Assembly (NCBI GenBank): GCA_003562655.1 | Contig: PWUC01000074.1 | Location: 1-10,344 of the forward strand | Origin: Clostridia bacterium | GTDB taxonomy: Bacteria > Bacillota_E > SLMV01 > PUMD01 | Direction: 5' to 3' | Length of the DNA: 10,344 nucleotides | Part shown: piece by piece, positions 1 to 8,000 of the stretch | Numbering within the stretch: the first letter of the stretch is position 1 | Layout: each line of letters opens with the position of its first letter | Made by a program: the position numbers and the translations under genes | Notes under the pieces: model-generated | The model's database searches: none | The model's input: the letters and a program-made list of their open reading frames with translations, nothing else | What the model was told of the DNA's origin: nothing

Positions 1-320
1 GACAGATTCGAGATTCGCCCATCCAGGTGTCCTACCCATTGCTCCACCGCTCCGTGAAGGACCTCTCCCTCCCACACCTCGACGGCCACCCGCACCGGTT
101 TGGCTCTGCCTGTTCGGATCGCCTGGTCGGTGATGTTCGTCGGCAGAAGGCCCGCGTTCTGAACCACCGCGGTCACCCGGTACACCCCCTGCCGCAGGTT
201 CTCCAACCGGACGTCGGCAATCTGCCTGCAGAGGTCAGGATACGCCTCCGCGTAGGCATACAGTATCGCCGTCAGATCATCGTAGCGGTAGTAGGTGTCA
301 AAGCACACCTCAACGTCCAT
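1..320 (-). pseudogene. Internally deleted M14-type zinc carboxypeptidase remnant (partial, runs off left edge)
   Basis: An open frame of 106 complete codons begins at ATG 320 and is still open at base 1. Residues 1-32 (containing FDTYYRYDDLTAIL and YPDLCR) resemble the extreme N-terminus of bacterial M14 metallocarboxypeptidases, where YxYxEL...YPxLCRLESIG precedes the catalytic domain. From residue 33 on (IADVRLENL, GVYRVTAVVQNAGLLPTNIT, AKPVRV, GHLDGR) it resembles the beta-sandwich accessory domain at the far C-terminus of the same family. The roughly 400 residues expected between them, with the HxxE and His zinc ligands and the catalytic Glu, are absent, so peptidase activity is very unlikely. 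The frame is uninterrupted and has a good ribosome binding site (purine run 327-336), so a short product may still be made. ATG 326 is also in frame but too close to that site. It lies 28 bases after the preceding gene, probably in the same operon. The family match is from memory of the family pattern; the deletion is inferred. Confidence 0.6.
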
Positions 321-348
321 CTGCATCCCCTCCCCCACCCTCTCAACC

Positions 349-1665
349 TTAAACCTCCACGTTCGCTCGCAGCACCGTGACCTCCGAACCGTCTTCCAGG
401 ATGACCGAGACCGCCGGGGCCCTGATGCCAGCCCCCACGTCCGTTACCGGCAGCAGGTCCCGCACCGTCCCGCGCTTCATGAAGTGAGGCTGGCGCACGA
501 TGCGAACCCGGGCCCCGCGGCGCAGGACCCGTCCCTCCGGCTCCTCAGCCCCAGTTTCATCCTCCGGCCCCGGGATGATCACCTCGGGACGGACCACGCC
601 GGCCCGCATCTGCGTTCCGCCGCTGACGCAGGCGAGATCGCCCTCTCGTTCTGTCATGATCGACCAGACCGCCTGATCCATGGGGATGGACCCAAAGCCC
701 TCGGTCAGAACCAGGACGACCCCCAGGGACTCCTCTCCTGTCACGCCCATGCCGAGCTCCTCGCCGAGCAGGTGGGCCACATCGGAAGCCCGGGCCGATC
801 CCCCCACCAGTCCGGCCGCTTCCACCTCCTGGGCCCGCAGCACGGCCCCCAGTTCGAGGCGACCGCGTCCGACCAGGATTGCCCCACCACACGAATCTGG
901 GACATCAGCCTCCGTCAGTGGGTCGGAATCGAGAAGCATGATCCTTCCCACTGCCTCAGCCCCGGCTCCAAACATGCCCCGCACCCGGGTGCCAGAGGTC
1001 CTGATCACCGCACCCCGCCCGGGGATGATCTCCTCCACTTCGCCGGGCACAAAGGCGCGGACCTGGTGGATCTGCCGACGACGCCGGAGGACCACCTTGC
1101 CCTCCACCCGGTTTATCATATCCACGACTCCATCGTGGGCTGAACGGGCCACCAGCGGAACCTCGCCTTCATCGCGGAGGGCCACGATGTCACCGCGGTG
1201 CAGTTCATCCCCCAGCTCCACCCGCAGATGCTGCAGGACATCCCCGGGCCGGCACTGCAGAAGGGAAGCTACGGGGATGCTGACCGTGCCCATCTCGCCG
1301 GACTCCCTCTCGCGGATGCTGAGGAGGCCCAGTTTGGGAAAGATGCTCTCGATCGTCCCTGTGACTGGGGCCCGGATCTCCTTGATCTGCGGCATGAATC
1401 GCCAGCCCCGGCGCACCTCGGCGACGATGTCCCCAGCCCGGACGTCATCTCCGACATCAACGGCAAAATCCTCCCCAGTTATGTCCTCCGGGCGCTCTCG
1501 CGCCAGCTGGGCGACGTTTACGAAGTGGGCCATGGGAAAGGAGAGGGTGACCTCTCCAATCACCGTGTCAGGTTCGACCCGGTCCCCGACCTGTACCTCA
1601 ATGCGTCCCGATGCGGGCAGGATCCGGCTCTTACGGATGAGTCCCGAACCGACGGAGACTGTCAT
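349..1665 (-). CDS. Conserved-looking protein of unknown function with barrel-sandwich-like repeats, coupled to glmL
   Basis: A 438-residue protein whose function I do not recognise. Three GD-V-hairpin segments recur (GDRVEPDTVIGEV 27-39, GDDVRAGDIVAEV 72-84, GDELHRGDIVAL 152-163), as do three segments of the form A-x(3)-G-x-[IV]-E/D-x-I...[VIL]-x-[IVL]-R (about 99-118, 175-194, 204-222). These look like the half-motifs of lipoyl/biotinyl-type or RnfC N-terminal barrel-sandwich folds, but no biotinyl- or lipoyl-lysine site is evident. Residues 226-365 form a second region with Gly-rich strands and conserved-looking motifs (VTGEESLG 308-315, TEGFGSIPM 321-329, GGTQMRAGVVRPEVIIP 349-365). The C-terminal 60 residues contain a KOW-like strand pattern (GARVRIVRQPHFMKRGTV 384-401). 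No signal peptide or membrane segment is seen. Its ATG overlaps the glmL stop as ATGA, and GAGGAGG (1673-1679) lies 7 bases upstream, so it is probably translationally coupled to GlmL. I infer a role in the same mutase-related unit, possibly as a partner protein; this is not demonstrated. Confidence 0.85.
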   Translation of the reverse strand: MTVSVGSGLIRKSRILPASGRIEVQVGDRVEPDTVIGEVTLSFPMAHFVNVAQLARERPEDITGEDFAVDVGDDVRAGDIVAEVRRGWRFMPQIKEIRAPVTGTIESIFPKLGLLSIRERESGEMGTVSIPVASLLQCRPGDVLQHLRVELGDELHRGDIVALRDEGEVPLVARSAHDGVVDMINRVEGKVVLRRRRQIHQVRAFVPGEVEEIIPGRGAVIRTSGTRVRGMFGAGAEAVGRIMLLDSDPLTEADVPDSCGGAILVGRGRLELGAVLRAQEVEAAGLVGGSARASDVAHLLGEELGMGVTGEESLGVVLVLTEGFGSIPMDQAVWSIMTEREGDLACVSGGTQMRAGVVRPEVIIPGPEDETGAEEPEGRVLRRGARVRIVRQPHFMKRGTVRDLLPVTDVGAGIRAPAVSVILEDGSEVTVLRANVEV

Positions 1666-3461
1666 GTCATCGCCTCCTCGTCGCTATAGCAGCCCAGCTT
1701 CGCCAGGTTACGCCGGGTCTGGGCTATCAGCTGTTCCAGTGACAGTTCAGCTGTTCCCGGCAGCGGTCGGCCCCGTCCGTCCAGCACCAGTTGTCCCGGA
1801 GACGGCGGGATACTCACCCGCAGGTGACGGCCCGGGCCGGCCCCGGCATCCACTCCCCTCGCCGGTGCACACGAAAGCGTCACGGAGCTCGTCTGGTCCA
1901 GCGGCCGGACCTCGAAACCTCCCGGCTTGAGCCTGACCTGCTCCCGCTTCCCACGCCGCACGATCTCCACCTCAGCCAACACGGCAGGAGGCCGGGCTCC
2001 CCCGGGCACGACGGGGGCCAGGCACCACCCCGCCTCGGCGAGTACCTGATCCGTCAGCTGCCGGGCAGCACCGGGGTCAAGCTGAGTCAACACACCCAGG
2101 TGCGGAATCACAAAGCCCCGGTCCACGCGCAGGCGAGTGAGGCCCTCGGGCGCAAAACCATCAATCATAATCGCCAGGACCTGGGAAAGCCGCCCGGCGT
2201 GCGAAAGGACCCCACCGCTACCAACAATCTCCTCTACCTTCATCATGTCCACCATCTTCTGCCCGGTGGGATCGCCGTGGGCGGTCAGAAGGGGAGTGCG
2301 CCCGCCCTCGGCCTCCACCCCCTTCAACGTTACGACCAGGCGGTTGTGATGCTCCAGGGCCAGGCGGATGGCCTCCCTCACAAGGGCGTGCTCCATCTGC
2401 AGATCCGACAGGAGGTGCGGCAGGGTGGTGGGCCGGATCATCTTGTTGGCCGTCCACTCCCTGATGTCGTCCGTGGAGAGGGGCTCGGGCAGCCAGCGGG
2501 CTATGTCCTCAGGTATAGTGCTGGCAAAAACATTGGCTGCACTGTAGCTCATGCCCAGGTTGGCACTGACGGTGCGATACAGCTCGCCCGACACCACGGA
2601 GAAGATGTCGGTCGTGGCCCCACCCACATCCACAGCCAGAACGTCTCCCCCGACTTCCCCGACCAGTTCGCGCACCAGGCGGCCAAAGGCCCCCGGAGTG
2701 GGCAAGACCTGGGCGTCAACGATGGACAGCAGCTTCTCGTAGCCGGGGGCCTGGGCCATGACATGCTCCATGAACACATCGTGGATGGCATCGCGGGCAG
2801 GTCCGAGAACCTCCACCTCCAACCGGGGACGCAGATTGTCCACGGAGTGAAGGTCGACCCTGTCCCCCAGAATCTCTGTGACGAGGGACCGGGCACTAGC
2901 ATTGCCGGCGTATATGACTGGCAGGTTCTGTCCCTTGCCGTACCGTGGCTCGGGTTCTGCGGCCCGGATCCATTCGGCGAGCGCTATCACGTGGCTAACC
3001 TGTCCTCCATCGGTGCCACCGGTGAAGAGAATCATGTCGGGCCGGAGCGACCGAATGCGAGCGACGCGCTCGACCGGGAACCTGCCGTCGTTGACAGAGA
3101 AGACATCCTGAACAATGGCCCCGGCACCGAGGGCAGCCCGTTCGGCGCTCTCGGCCGTCATCTCTCGAACGACACCACCGACGACCATCCGCAGGCCGCC
3201 ACCGGCACTGGAACAGGCCACAACGGCCCCTTCATCCCCTGCTCTCAGGCTGCCATCCTCAAATATGATCTGAATCCCAAGATCCGCCTCCAGGGCACGG
3301 CAGACAGCAAGGACACCGACCATGACGTCCTCTTCGGGGGCCTCCACGGTGGTGGGTCGGTCGGCGGAACCGGCCACCTTCCACTTGTCATCGCGAATGA
3401 ACATTCTGCCCTTCGTTGTGGTGCTGCCCACGTCAAGGGCTAATACCTGGCGGATCTTCAT
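1662..3461 (-). CDS. glmL: GlmL/MutL-family ASKHA ATPase, accessory protein of a B12-dependent mutase
   Basis: A 599-residue protein of the glutamate mutase MutL/GlmL family. Members belong to the actin/Hsp70/sugar-kinase (ASKHA) fold and accompany adenosylcobalamin-dependent glutamate mutase or D-ornithine aminomutase, presumably as an ATP-driven chaperone or reactivase. Visible motifs: phosphate-1 loop DVGSTTTK (10-17), CSSAGGGL (83-90), TGGTDGG (147-153), phosphate-2 loop DVGGATTD (278-285) and an adenosine-loop-like GSGGVLSHAG (414-423). The start is taken at ATG 3461 because AGGGGG (3467-3472) lies 5 bases upstream and family homology begins at once; the frame can extend 11 codons further but without support. 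Clostridial MutL is about 460 residues, so the last ~130 residues here (about 470-599, beta-rich and Gly/Pro-rich, ending in a short helix) are an extension. It is the first gene of its unit, follows ~600 non-coding bases, and no mutase subunit is present in the window. It is probably cytoplasmic. Confidence 0.88.
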   Translation of the reverse strand: MKIRQVLALDVGSTTTKGRMFIRDDKWKVAGSADRPTTVEAPEEDVMVGVLAVCRALEADLGIQIIFEDGSLRAGDEGAVVACSSAGGGLRMVVGGVVREMTAESAERAALGAGAIVQDVFSVNDGRFPVERVARIRSLRPDMILFTGGTDGGQVSHVIALAEWIRAAEPEPRYGKGQNLPVIYAGNASARSLVTEILGDRVDLHSVDNLRPRLEVEVLGPARDAIHDVFMEHVMAQAPGYEKLLSIVDAQVLPTPGAFGRLVRELVGEVGGDVLAVDVGGATTDIFSVVSGELYRTVSANLGMSYSAANVFASTIPEDIARWLPEPLSTDDIREWTANKMIRPTTLPHLLSDLQMEHALVREAIRLALEHHNRLVVTLKGVEAEGGRTPLLTAHGDPTGQKMVDMMKVEEIVGSGGVLSHAGRLSQVLAIMIDGFAPEGLTRLRVDRGFVIPHLGVLTQLDPGAARQLTDQVLAEAGWCLAPVVPGGARPPAVLAEVEIVRRGKREQVRLKPGGFEVRPLDQTSSVTLSCAPARGVDAGAGPGRHLRVSIPPSPGQLVLDGRGRPLPGTAELSLEQLIAQTRRNLAKLGCYSDEEAMT

Positions 3462-4067
3462 ACTAACCCCCTCTCCGGGCCAACGGCACTGCACTACCGG
3501 AACACACGTTGATATTCTCCCCTCACACTAAATACCCTGCATCTGAATTCTTACCCCCCGACACTGCTATACGCAATCGTCCGCCTGCGTCGGAGCCGCG
3601 CTTTGCGTGTACCATGGATCGAGGAGATCTCTCTTGCACAGGACAACCGAAACCGGGCAGATCTACCTCGCCAAGTGCCCCCTCACGGCCCGATTACGGT
3701 CAGCAAGGGCCTTACGACAGAAGCCCCATCACCAGTTTTTGATTTGCCATATGCTCTTCAGACGAACTCCATGGAATGCGATCCTCAGATGTAGCTGCTA
3801 GCTTTGTCTGGGTTCCAGCTGGGGTGTTTTGCTCGGAGTCCCTGCAACCGTCTTCGCTGCTATTCTCGCCTCCCGAAGTTCACATGAACACCCTCGTCGA
3901 AACCTGGAACACTGACGCATGCCAAAATCGACGCGAGGTGCCTGGATTGGCGAACCCACTACTGCGATAAACCCGGGCAGCCTGGAGCAAGTAAGGTCGA
4001 TGGAGGAGCCCTGAAATCTCGCCGCCCACGCCACCCAAAACCTGTCACGGTCAGCGTCAGTATGACA
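3462..4067. other. Long intergenic region between ftsY and glmL, no convincing gene
   Basis: This 606-base stretch separates the housekeeping cluster from the glmL unit. Frames of 60-80 codons exist on both strands, but none has a ribosome binding site plus recognisable protein motifs, and base composition is visibly less GC-rich than the flanking genes. I see no tRNA, no T-box motif, no clear cobalamin-riboswitch B12 box and no stem followed by a T-run after ftsY. Local symmetry exists: arms 3568-3576 and 3603-3611 can pair over 9 bp with one G-T pair around a 26-base loop; GTTCA/TGAAC flank a 2-base centre at about 3880-3891; CCAGCTGG is at 3815-3822. A promoter for glmL is expected here but I could not pick one confidently. 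It could be a decayed gene, an insertion-sequence remnant, or a long leader. Confidence 0.6.
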
Positions 4068-5000
4068 TCAGCCGTCGTCCATGCCCAGAAGCGCTCGCAC
4101 AAAATCCTCGGCCCGGAAGGGCTGCAGGTCCTCCACGCCCTCCCCCAGCCCGACATACTTCACCCGGATCGCGCTCTGGTCCTCGATGGCCACCGTTATG
4201 CCTCCCCTGGCCGTTCCGTCCAGCTTCGTCAGCACCACCCCGGTCAGGGGAACGGCCTCGCCGAACATCTGCACCTGCCGGAGGGCGTTCTGCCCGGTGG
4301 TCGTATCGACGACCAGCAGGCTCTCGTGGGGGGCCTCGGGTACCTCCCGGGACACCACCCGGCACATCTTTTCCAGCTCGTGCATCAGGTTCTTGCGGGT
4401 GTGCAGCCGCCCCGCCGTGTCGATCAGCACCACATCGCAGCCCCTGGAGCGGGCGGCGTTGATGGTGTCGAAGCCCACCGCCGCCGGGTCCGCCCCCGGA
4501 GCGTGGCGGATCACATCCACCCCGACCCTCTGTCCCCACAGCTCGAGCTGCTCGATGCCCGCCGCCCGGAAGGTATCGGCTGCTCCCATGATCGGGGTGT
4601 GACCCTCCCGCTTCAGGCGCCAGGCGATCTTGGCGGCCGAGGTCGTCTTGCCCACCCCGTTGACCCCCACCAGCAGCACCACCGAAGGATCGCCGGTCAG
4701 ATGCAGCCGGCGGTCACCGGTACCCGCGTCGTTGATCCGCTCGAGGATCACATCCTGAAGGGCTCCGAGAACCCTCTCCCTTCCCTGGATATTGTCCCGC
4801 TTGATCACCTCACGCAGGCGCGACAGGAGACGATCCGTCGTGGCCACCCCCACGTCAGCCCCGACCAGTATCGCCTCGAGATCCTCAAACATGGCCTCGT
4901 CCACCACAGAGAAGTCAATGAAGGAGTCAAAACCCTCTGAGATCCGGTCCCGGGTGCGTTTCAGACCGGCCCTCATCTGTGCCCACAGTCCCTCACTCAT
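4068..5000 (-). CDS. ftsY: Signal recognition particle receptor FtsY
   Basis: A 310-residue SRP-type GTPase that docks the SRP-ribosome-nascent chain complex at the cytoplasmic membrane for co-translational insertion. The N domain occupies roughly residues 1-95 and the G domain the rest. GTPase motifs are complete: G1 GVNGVGKTT (112-120), G2 DTFRAAG (142-148), G3 DTAGR (194-198), G4 TKLDGTARGG (258-267) and the closing GLGEGVEDLQPF (284-295). The GVNGVGKTT loop and the closing motif distinguish it from Ffh, as does the absence of a methionine-rich M domain. The acidic A domain of E. coli FtsY is missing, as is usual in Gram-positive and many other bacteria; membrane contact would rely on the basic amphipathic N-terminus (LKRTRDR, about 13-19). 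ATG 5000 overlaps the smc stop as ATGA, pointing to translational coupling, and smc-ftsY adjacency matches the Bacillus order. The usual downstream ffh does not follow. Confidence 0.97.
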   Translation of the reverse strand: MSEGLWAQMRAGLKRTRDRISEGFDSFIDFSVVDEAMFEDLEAILVGADVGVATTDRLLSRLREVIKRDNIQGRERVLGALQDVILERINDAGTGDRRLHLTGDPSVVLLVGVNGVGKTTSAAKIAWRLKREGHTPIMGAADTFRAAGIEQLELWGQRVGVDVIRHAPGADPAAVGFDTINAARSRGCDVVLIDTAGRLHTRKNLMHELEKMCRVVSREVPEAPHESLLVVDTTTGQNALRQVQMFGEAVPLTGVVLTKLDGTARGGITVAIEDQSAIRVKYVGLGEGVEDLQPFRAEDFVRALLGMDDG

Positions 5001-8000
5001 CTTGAGCCCCCCTGTTCACTGTCGAGATCTGTGTCCTCGAGGCGCACCGAGACCAACTCCGACACCCCGGGTTCCGACATGGTCACCCCGTGCAGGGTGT
5101 CCGCCACCTCCATGGTCTTCTTCTGGTGCGTCACAAGCAGGTACTGAATGCCGTCAACCTGCCGCTCCACGTAGCGCACAAAGCGGTCCGTGTTCACATC
5201 ATCCAGGGCCGCATCGATCTCGTCGAAGACGCACACCGGCGATGGGCGCATCTTCTGCAGGGCAAACAGAAAGGCGATACCCGACAGCGCCCTCTCCCCT
5301 CCCGAGAGAAGACTCAAACGCGTCAGGCGCTTGCCCGGAGGCTGAACACGGATCTCAACCTCCGCCTCCCGGGGATCTGCTCCCCGGGTCAATATCTCTG
5401 CCTGTCCCCCCCCGAACAGGTCGGCGAAGGTCCGGCTGAAGGCGGCAGATGTCCCTCTCAGGGTCCGCAAATACCTGGCATTCAGCCGGTCCTCTATCTC
5501 CCCGAAAAGATGTCGCAGACCCTGCAGGGATTCGAAAAGATCCCGCCGCTGCTCTCGCATCTGGTCAACCTGCGCCTTCTCGCGCCGGAACTCTTCCGGG
5601 GCCAGGGAGTTGACCGGTTCCAGCTGCCGGCGCCTGCCCTCAAGATCAGAGAGACTCCTCCGGCTCCGGGCCCGCTCCGCATCTGACATGTTCTCGCCCT
5701 CCAGCTGTACGCTGGCTGGCTCAATCCCCATTTCCTCCGCGCGGCGGCATGTACTGTCAAACTCCGTCTGTGCCCTCACCCCTGCCACCCTCACACTGTT
5801 CAGGGCCTTCTCTACCTGCCCCCGGCGCCTCTGGAGATTGGACAGGTCCCGGCGCACACCCTTCAGCTCCGAGGACGCCCTGCGGTGGCGCCCCCTCGCT
5901 TCCTCAAGCCGGAGGCGCGTTCGCTCCAGGGCCTCATCAAGGCCGCGGACCCGCTGATTGAGTGCATCCCTTTCCACCTCCGCAGACCTGATCTTGTCCC
6001 GGCATTCCTTGATGGTCTCGACCCACCGGCTCTGTTGCCGGTCCAGGTGAGTGCGTTCACGCAGGAGCTGCTCTGTCCTGCGTTTCGCGGCAGAAATCCT
6101 CTCCCTGAGGGTGATCTGCTCATACCTGGCCTGCTCGGCCTCACCCTCCAACTCGCCCAGCTGTTCCCTCCTCCTCTCCACCGTCGCGGCCCATCGCCTG
6201 CGATGCCTGAGAAGATTCGAGCGGGCCTCCGCCAGCCGCGACAGGTTGCGCTCCATGTGCGCCTTGTCTCTTTCCAGCTGGGTGGCCCTCTCGGTGAGGT
6301 TCTTCCGCTGCTCCCGCAGGTCCTCAATCCGCTGGGTCTGGCGTTCACTGATCTTCTGTTCCCGCCTGCGACCCTCCAGCGAGGCGGCCAACTGACGCCG
6401 CTTCTCCTCCAGCTCCCGCACCCGCTGCAGCTGCTCCTGCCACTGGTGCTCTGCGGACTCGGCGAGACTCCGGGCTTCGGCCAGCTCGGCCCTGCAGTCC
6501 CTCAGGCCGATGCTGAGACGCCGGATTTCGCGGCCGACATCCACCGGACTGACCGTCTGCTCTGCTCCGCCCGGCGACCATCTCCCATCCACAGACAGCG
6601 CACCGGCCAGATCGGCGAGGTCCCCCCCGGGGGTCACGATGCAGGGCAGGAGTCCCCCGGGAATCTCACCTGGGGCCCCCCGGAGCCGGTCGCTCCAGAT
6701 CTCCCCCGCCAGGCCCAGAAGGGTCTCGCGCCTCTCAACCACCAGAAATCTACTGCAGAAATGGCGGCCGGCCCTCTCCGAGTGACGATCCCCGAAGTCC
6801 ACCAGATCGTCCAGCCAGCCCATCACCGAGTCTCCCCACCCGTTCTCCAGCAGCCACGTCTTCCACGAGGGCCGGTCGATGCCGTCCCCATCGGGGAGCT
6901 CCGCCATGATGTCCGTCAGGATCAACGAACCCTTGGTGGCGCCCTCCACGTCCTCGAGGGCGGCGACCTCGGCGCCCAGCCACTGGCCGAGGGCCAGTTC
7001 AAGGGCTCCCTCCCAGCCCGGGGGAACCCCGATGCGGCTGAGAAAGGACGCATCCCCCTGGGACAGATCCGCCGTCGCTGCGGTCTCCTCCCCCGTCACC
7101 TCGCGGAGGGCCTCCATTCTCCCCTCCCACCGGGCCAGCCGGTCACTGACCACTTCCAGTTTCCTGCGCTGTTCGTCCCTCTGTAGCTCCTGCGACTTCA
7201 GCTGGGCCCGGGCGGCAGCGAGCTCCTCATCGATCTGCTCAAGCTCCCTGGCCATCTCCTCCGCGGAGGATGACCTCTGATCCTGCCCCTCGGCCTCGAG
7301 TTCGCGGAGCTCATCCCCGTCCCTTGCGATCTGCCCGAAACAGTCTCCCAGTTCCCTCTCCGCCGCACTCATTTGCCTCTCCGTGTCGCGCTCCCTCAGC
7401 TTCAACTCACCCTCGATCTGGAGGCTGCGGCGCACGATGTCCTCTGCCCTCTGAAGCCGCGCCGATGCCTCCGTCACCCGGGCCTCCAGGGCCTGCAGTC
7501 CCCCCTGCAGCTCCTCGAGCCGGGACTCAACCTCTGCGGTGGGCGGGTCCTCCTCGGCGTCTCCTGCGTGCTCCCTGAGCCTCTGCCGCACATCATGGAG
7601 AGCCCGCCCGGCGCGGCCTTTGGTCTCCGACAGGGAACTCAGCCGCTCCCCGACGACAGCCGTGCGAGTTCCAGCCTCGCTCCTCTGCTCATAGAGCCCC
7701 CGCTGTCCCCGCTCCAGCAGGTTGATCCAGCCGTTCACCTCATCGACGTCCGTGCTCAGCTGCGAATACTGCCCCCGCACCCGGTCCTCCCGGCAGCTGA
7801 GTTCGGTCAGTTCGGCCTCCATGCCAGCATCCCGGCCCTGGTTCTCAGCCAGCTTTTCGGCCGCAACCCGGAGTTCCTCCAGGACAAGGGTCCTGCGCAG
7901 GTCCCGCTCCCGGCCGGAGAGGATCCTGTGCAGCCGGGCCCTCCTGGCCTGCTCCCTGAGGGGCTCGAGATACTCCAGGCGCAGGTTCAGCATGTCGCTA

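Noticed and set aside
680..3443. Long plus-strand frames of 416 and 550 codons opposite the glmL unit
   Set aside because: They are antisense to well-supported genes, are rich in Arg/Pro/Ser/His as expected from GC-rich antisense, and show no domain motifs.
3665..3690. Sigma-54-like TTGGC...TGC pattern upstream of glmL on the minus strand
   Set aside because: The GG and GC elements are two bases too far apart for a sigma-54 promoter.
3798..4034. Minus-strand 78-codon frame in the ftsY-glmL gap
   Set aside because: No ribosome binding site, no recognisable motif and an odd Cys/Arg-rich composition; an alternative frame across the same bases looks equally good or bad.
3696..4055. Direct repeat ACGGTCAGC at 3696-3704 and 4047-4055
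   Set aside because: A 9-base match within a ~600-base stretch is expected by chance about as often as not.
3462..4067. Cobalamin riboswitch or T-box before glmL, suspected from the B12 link
   Set aside because: No B12-box or T-box-like conserved segment found on the minus strand by eye; a covariance-model scan would settle it.
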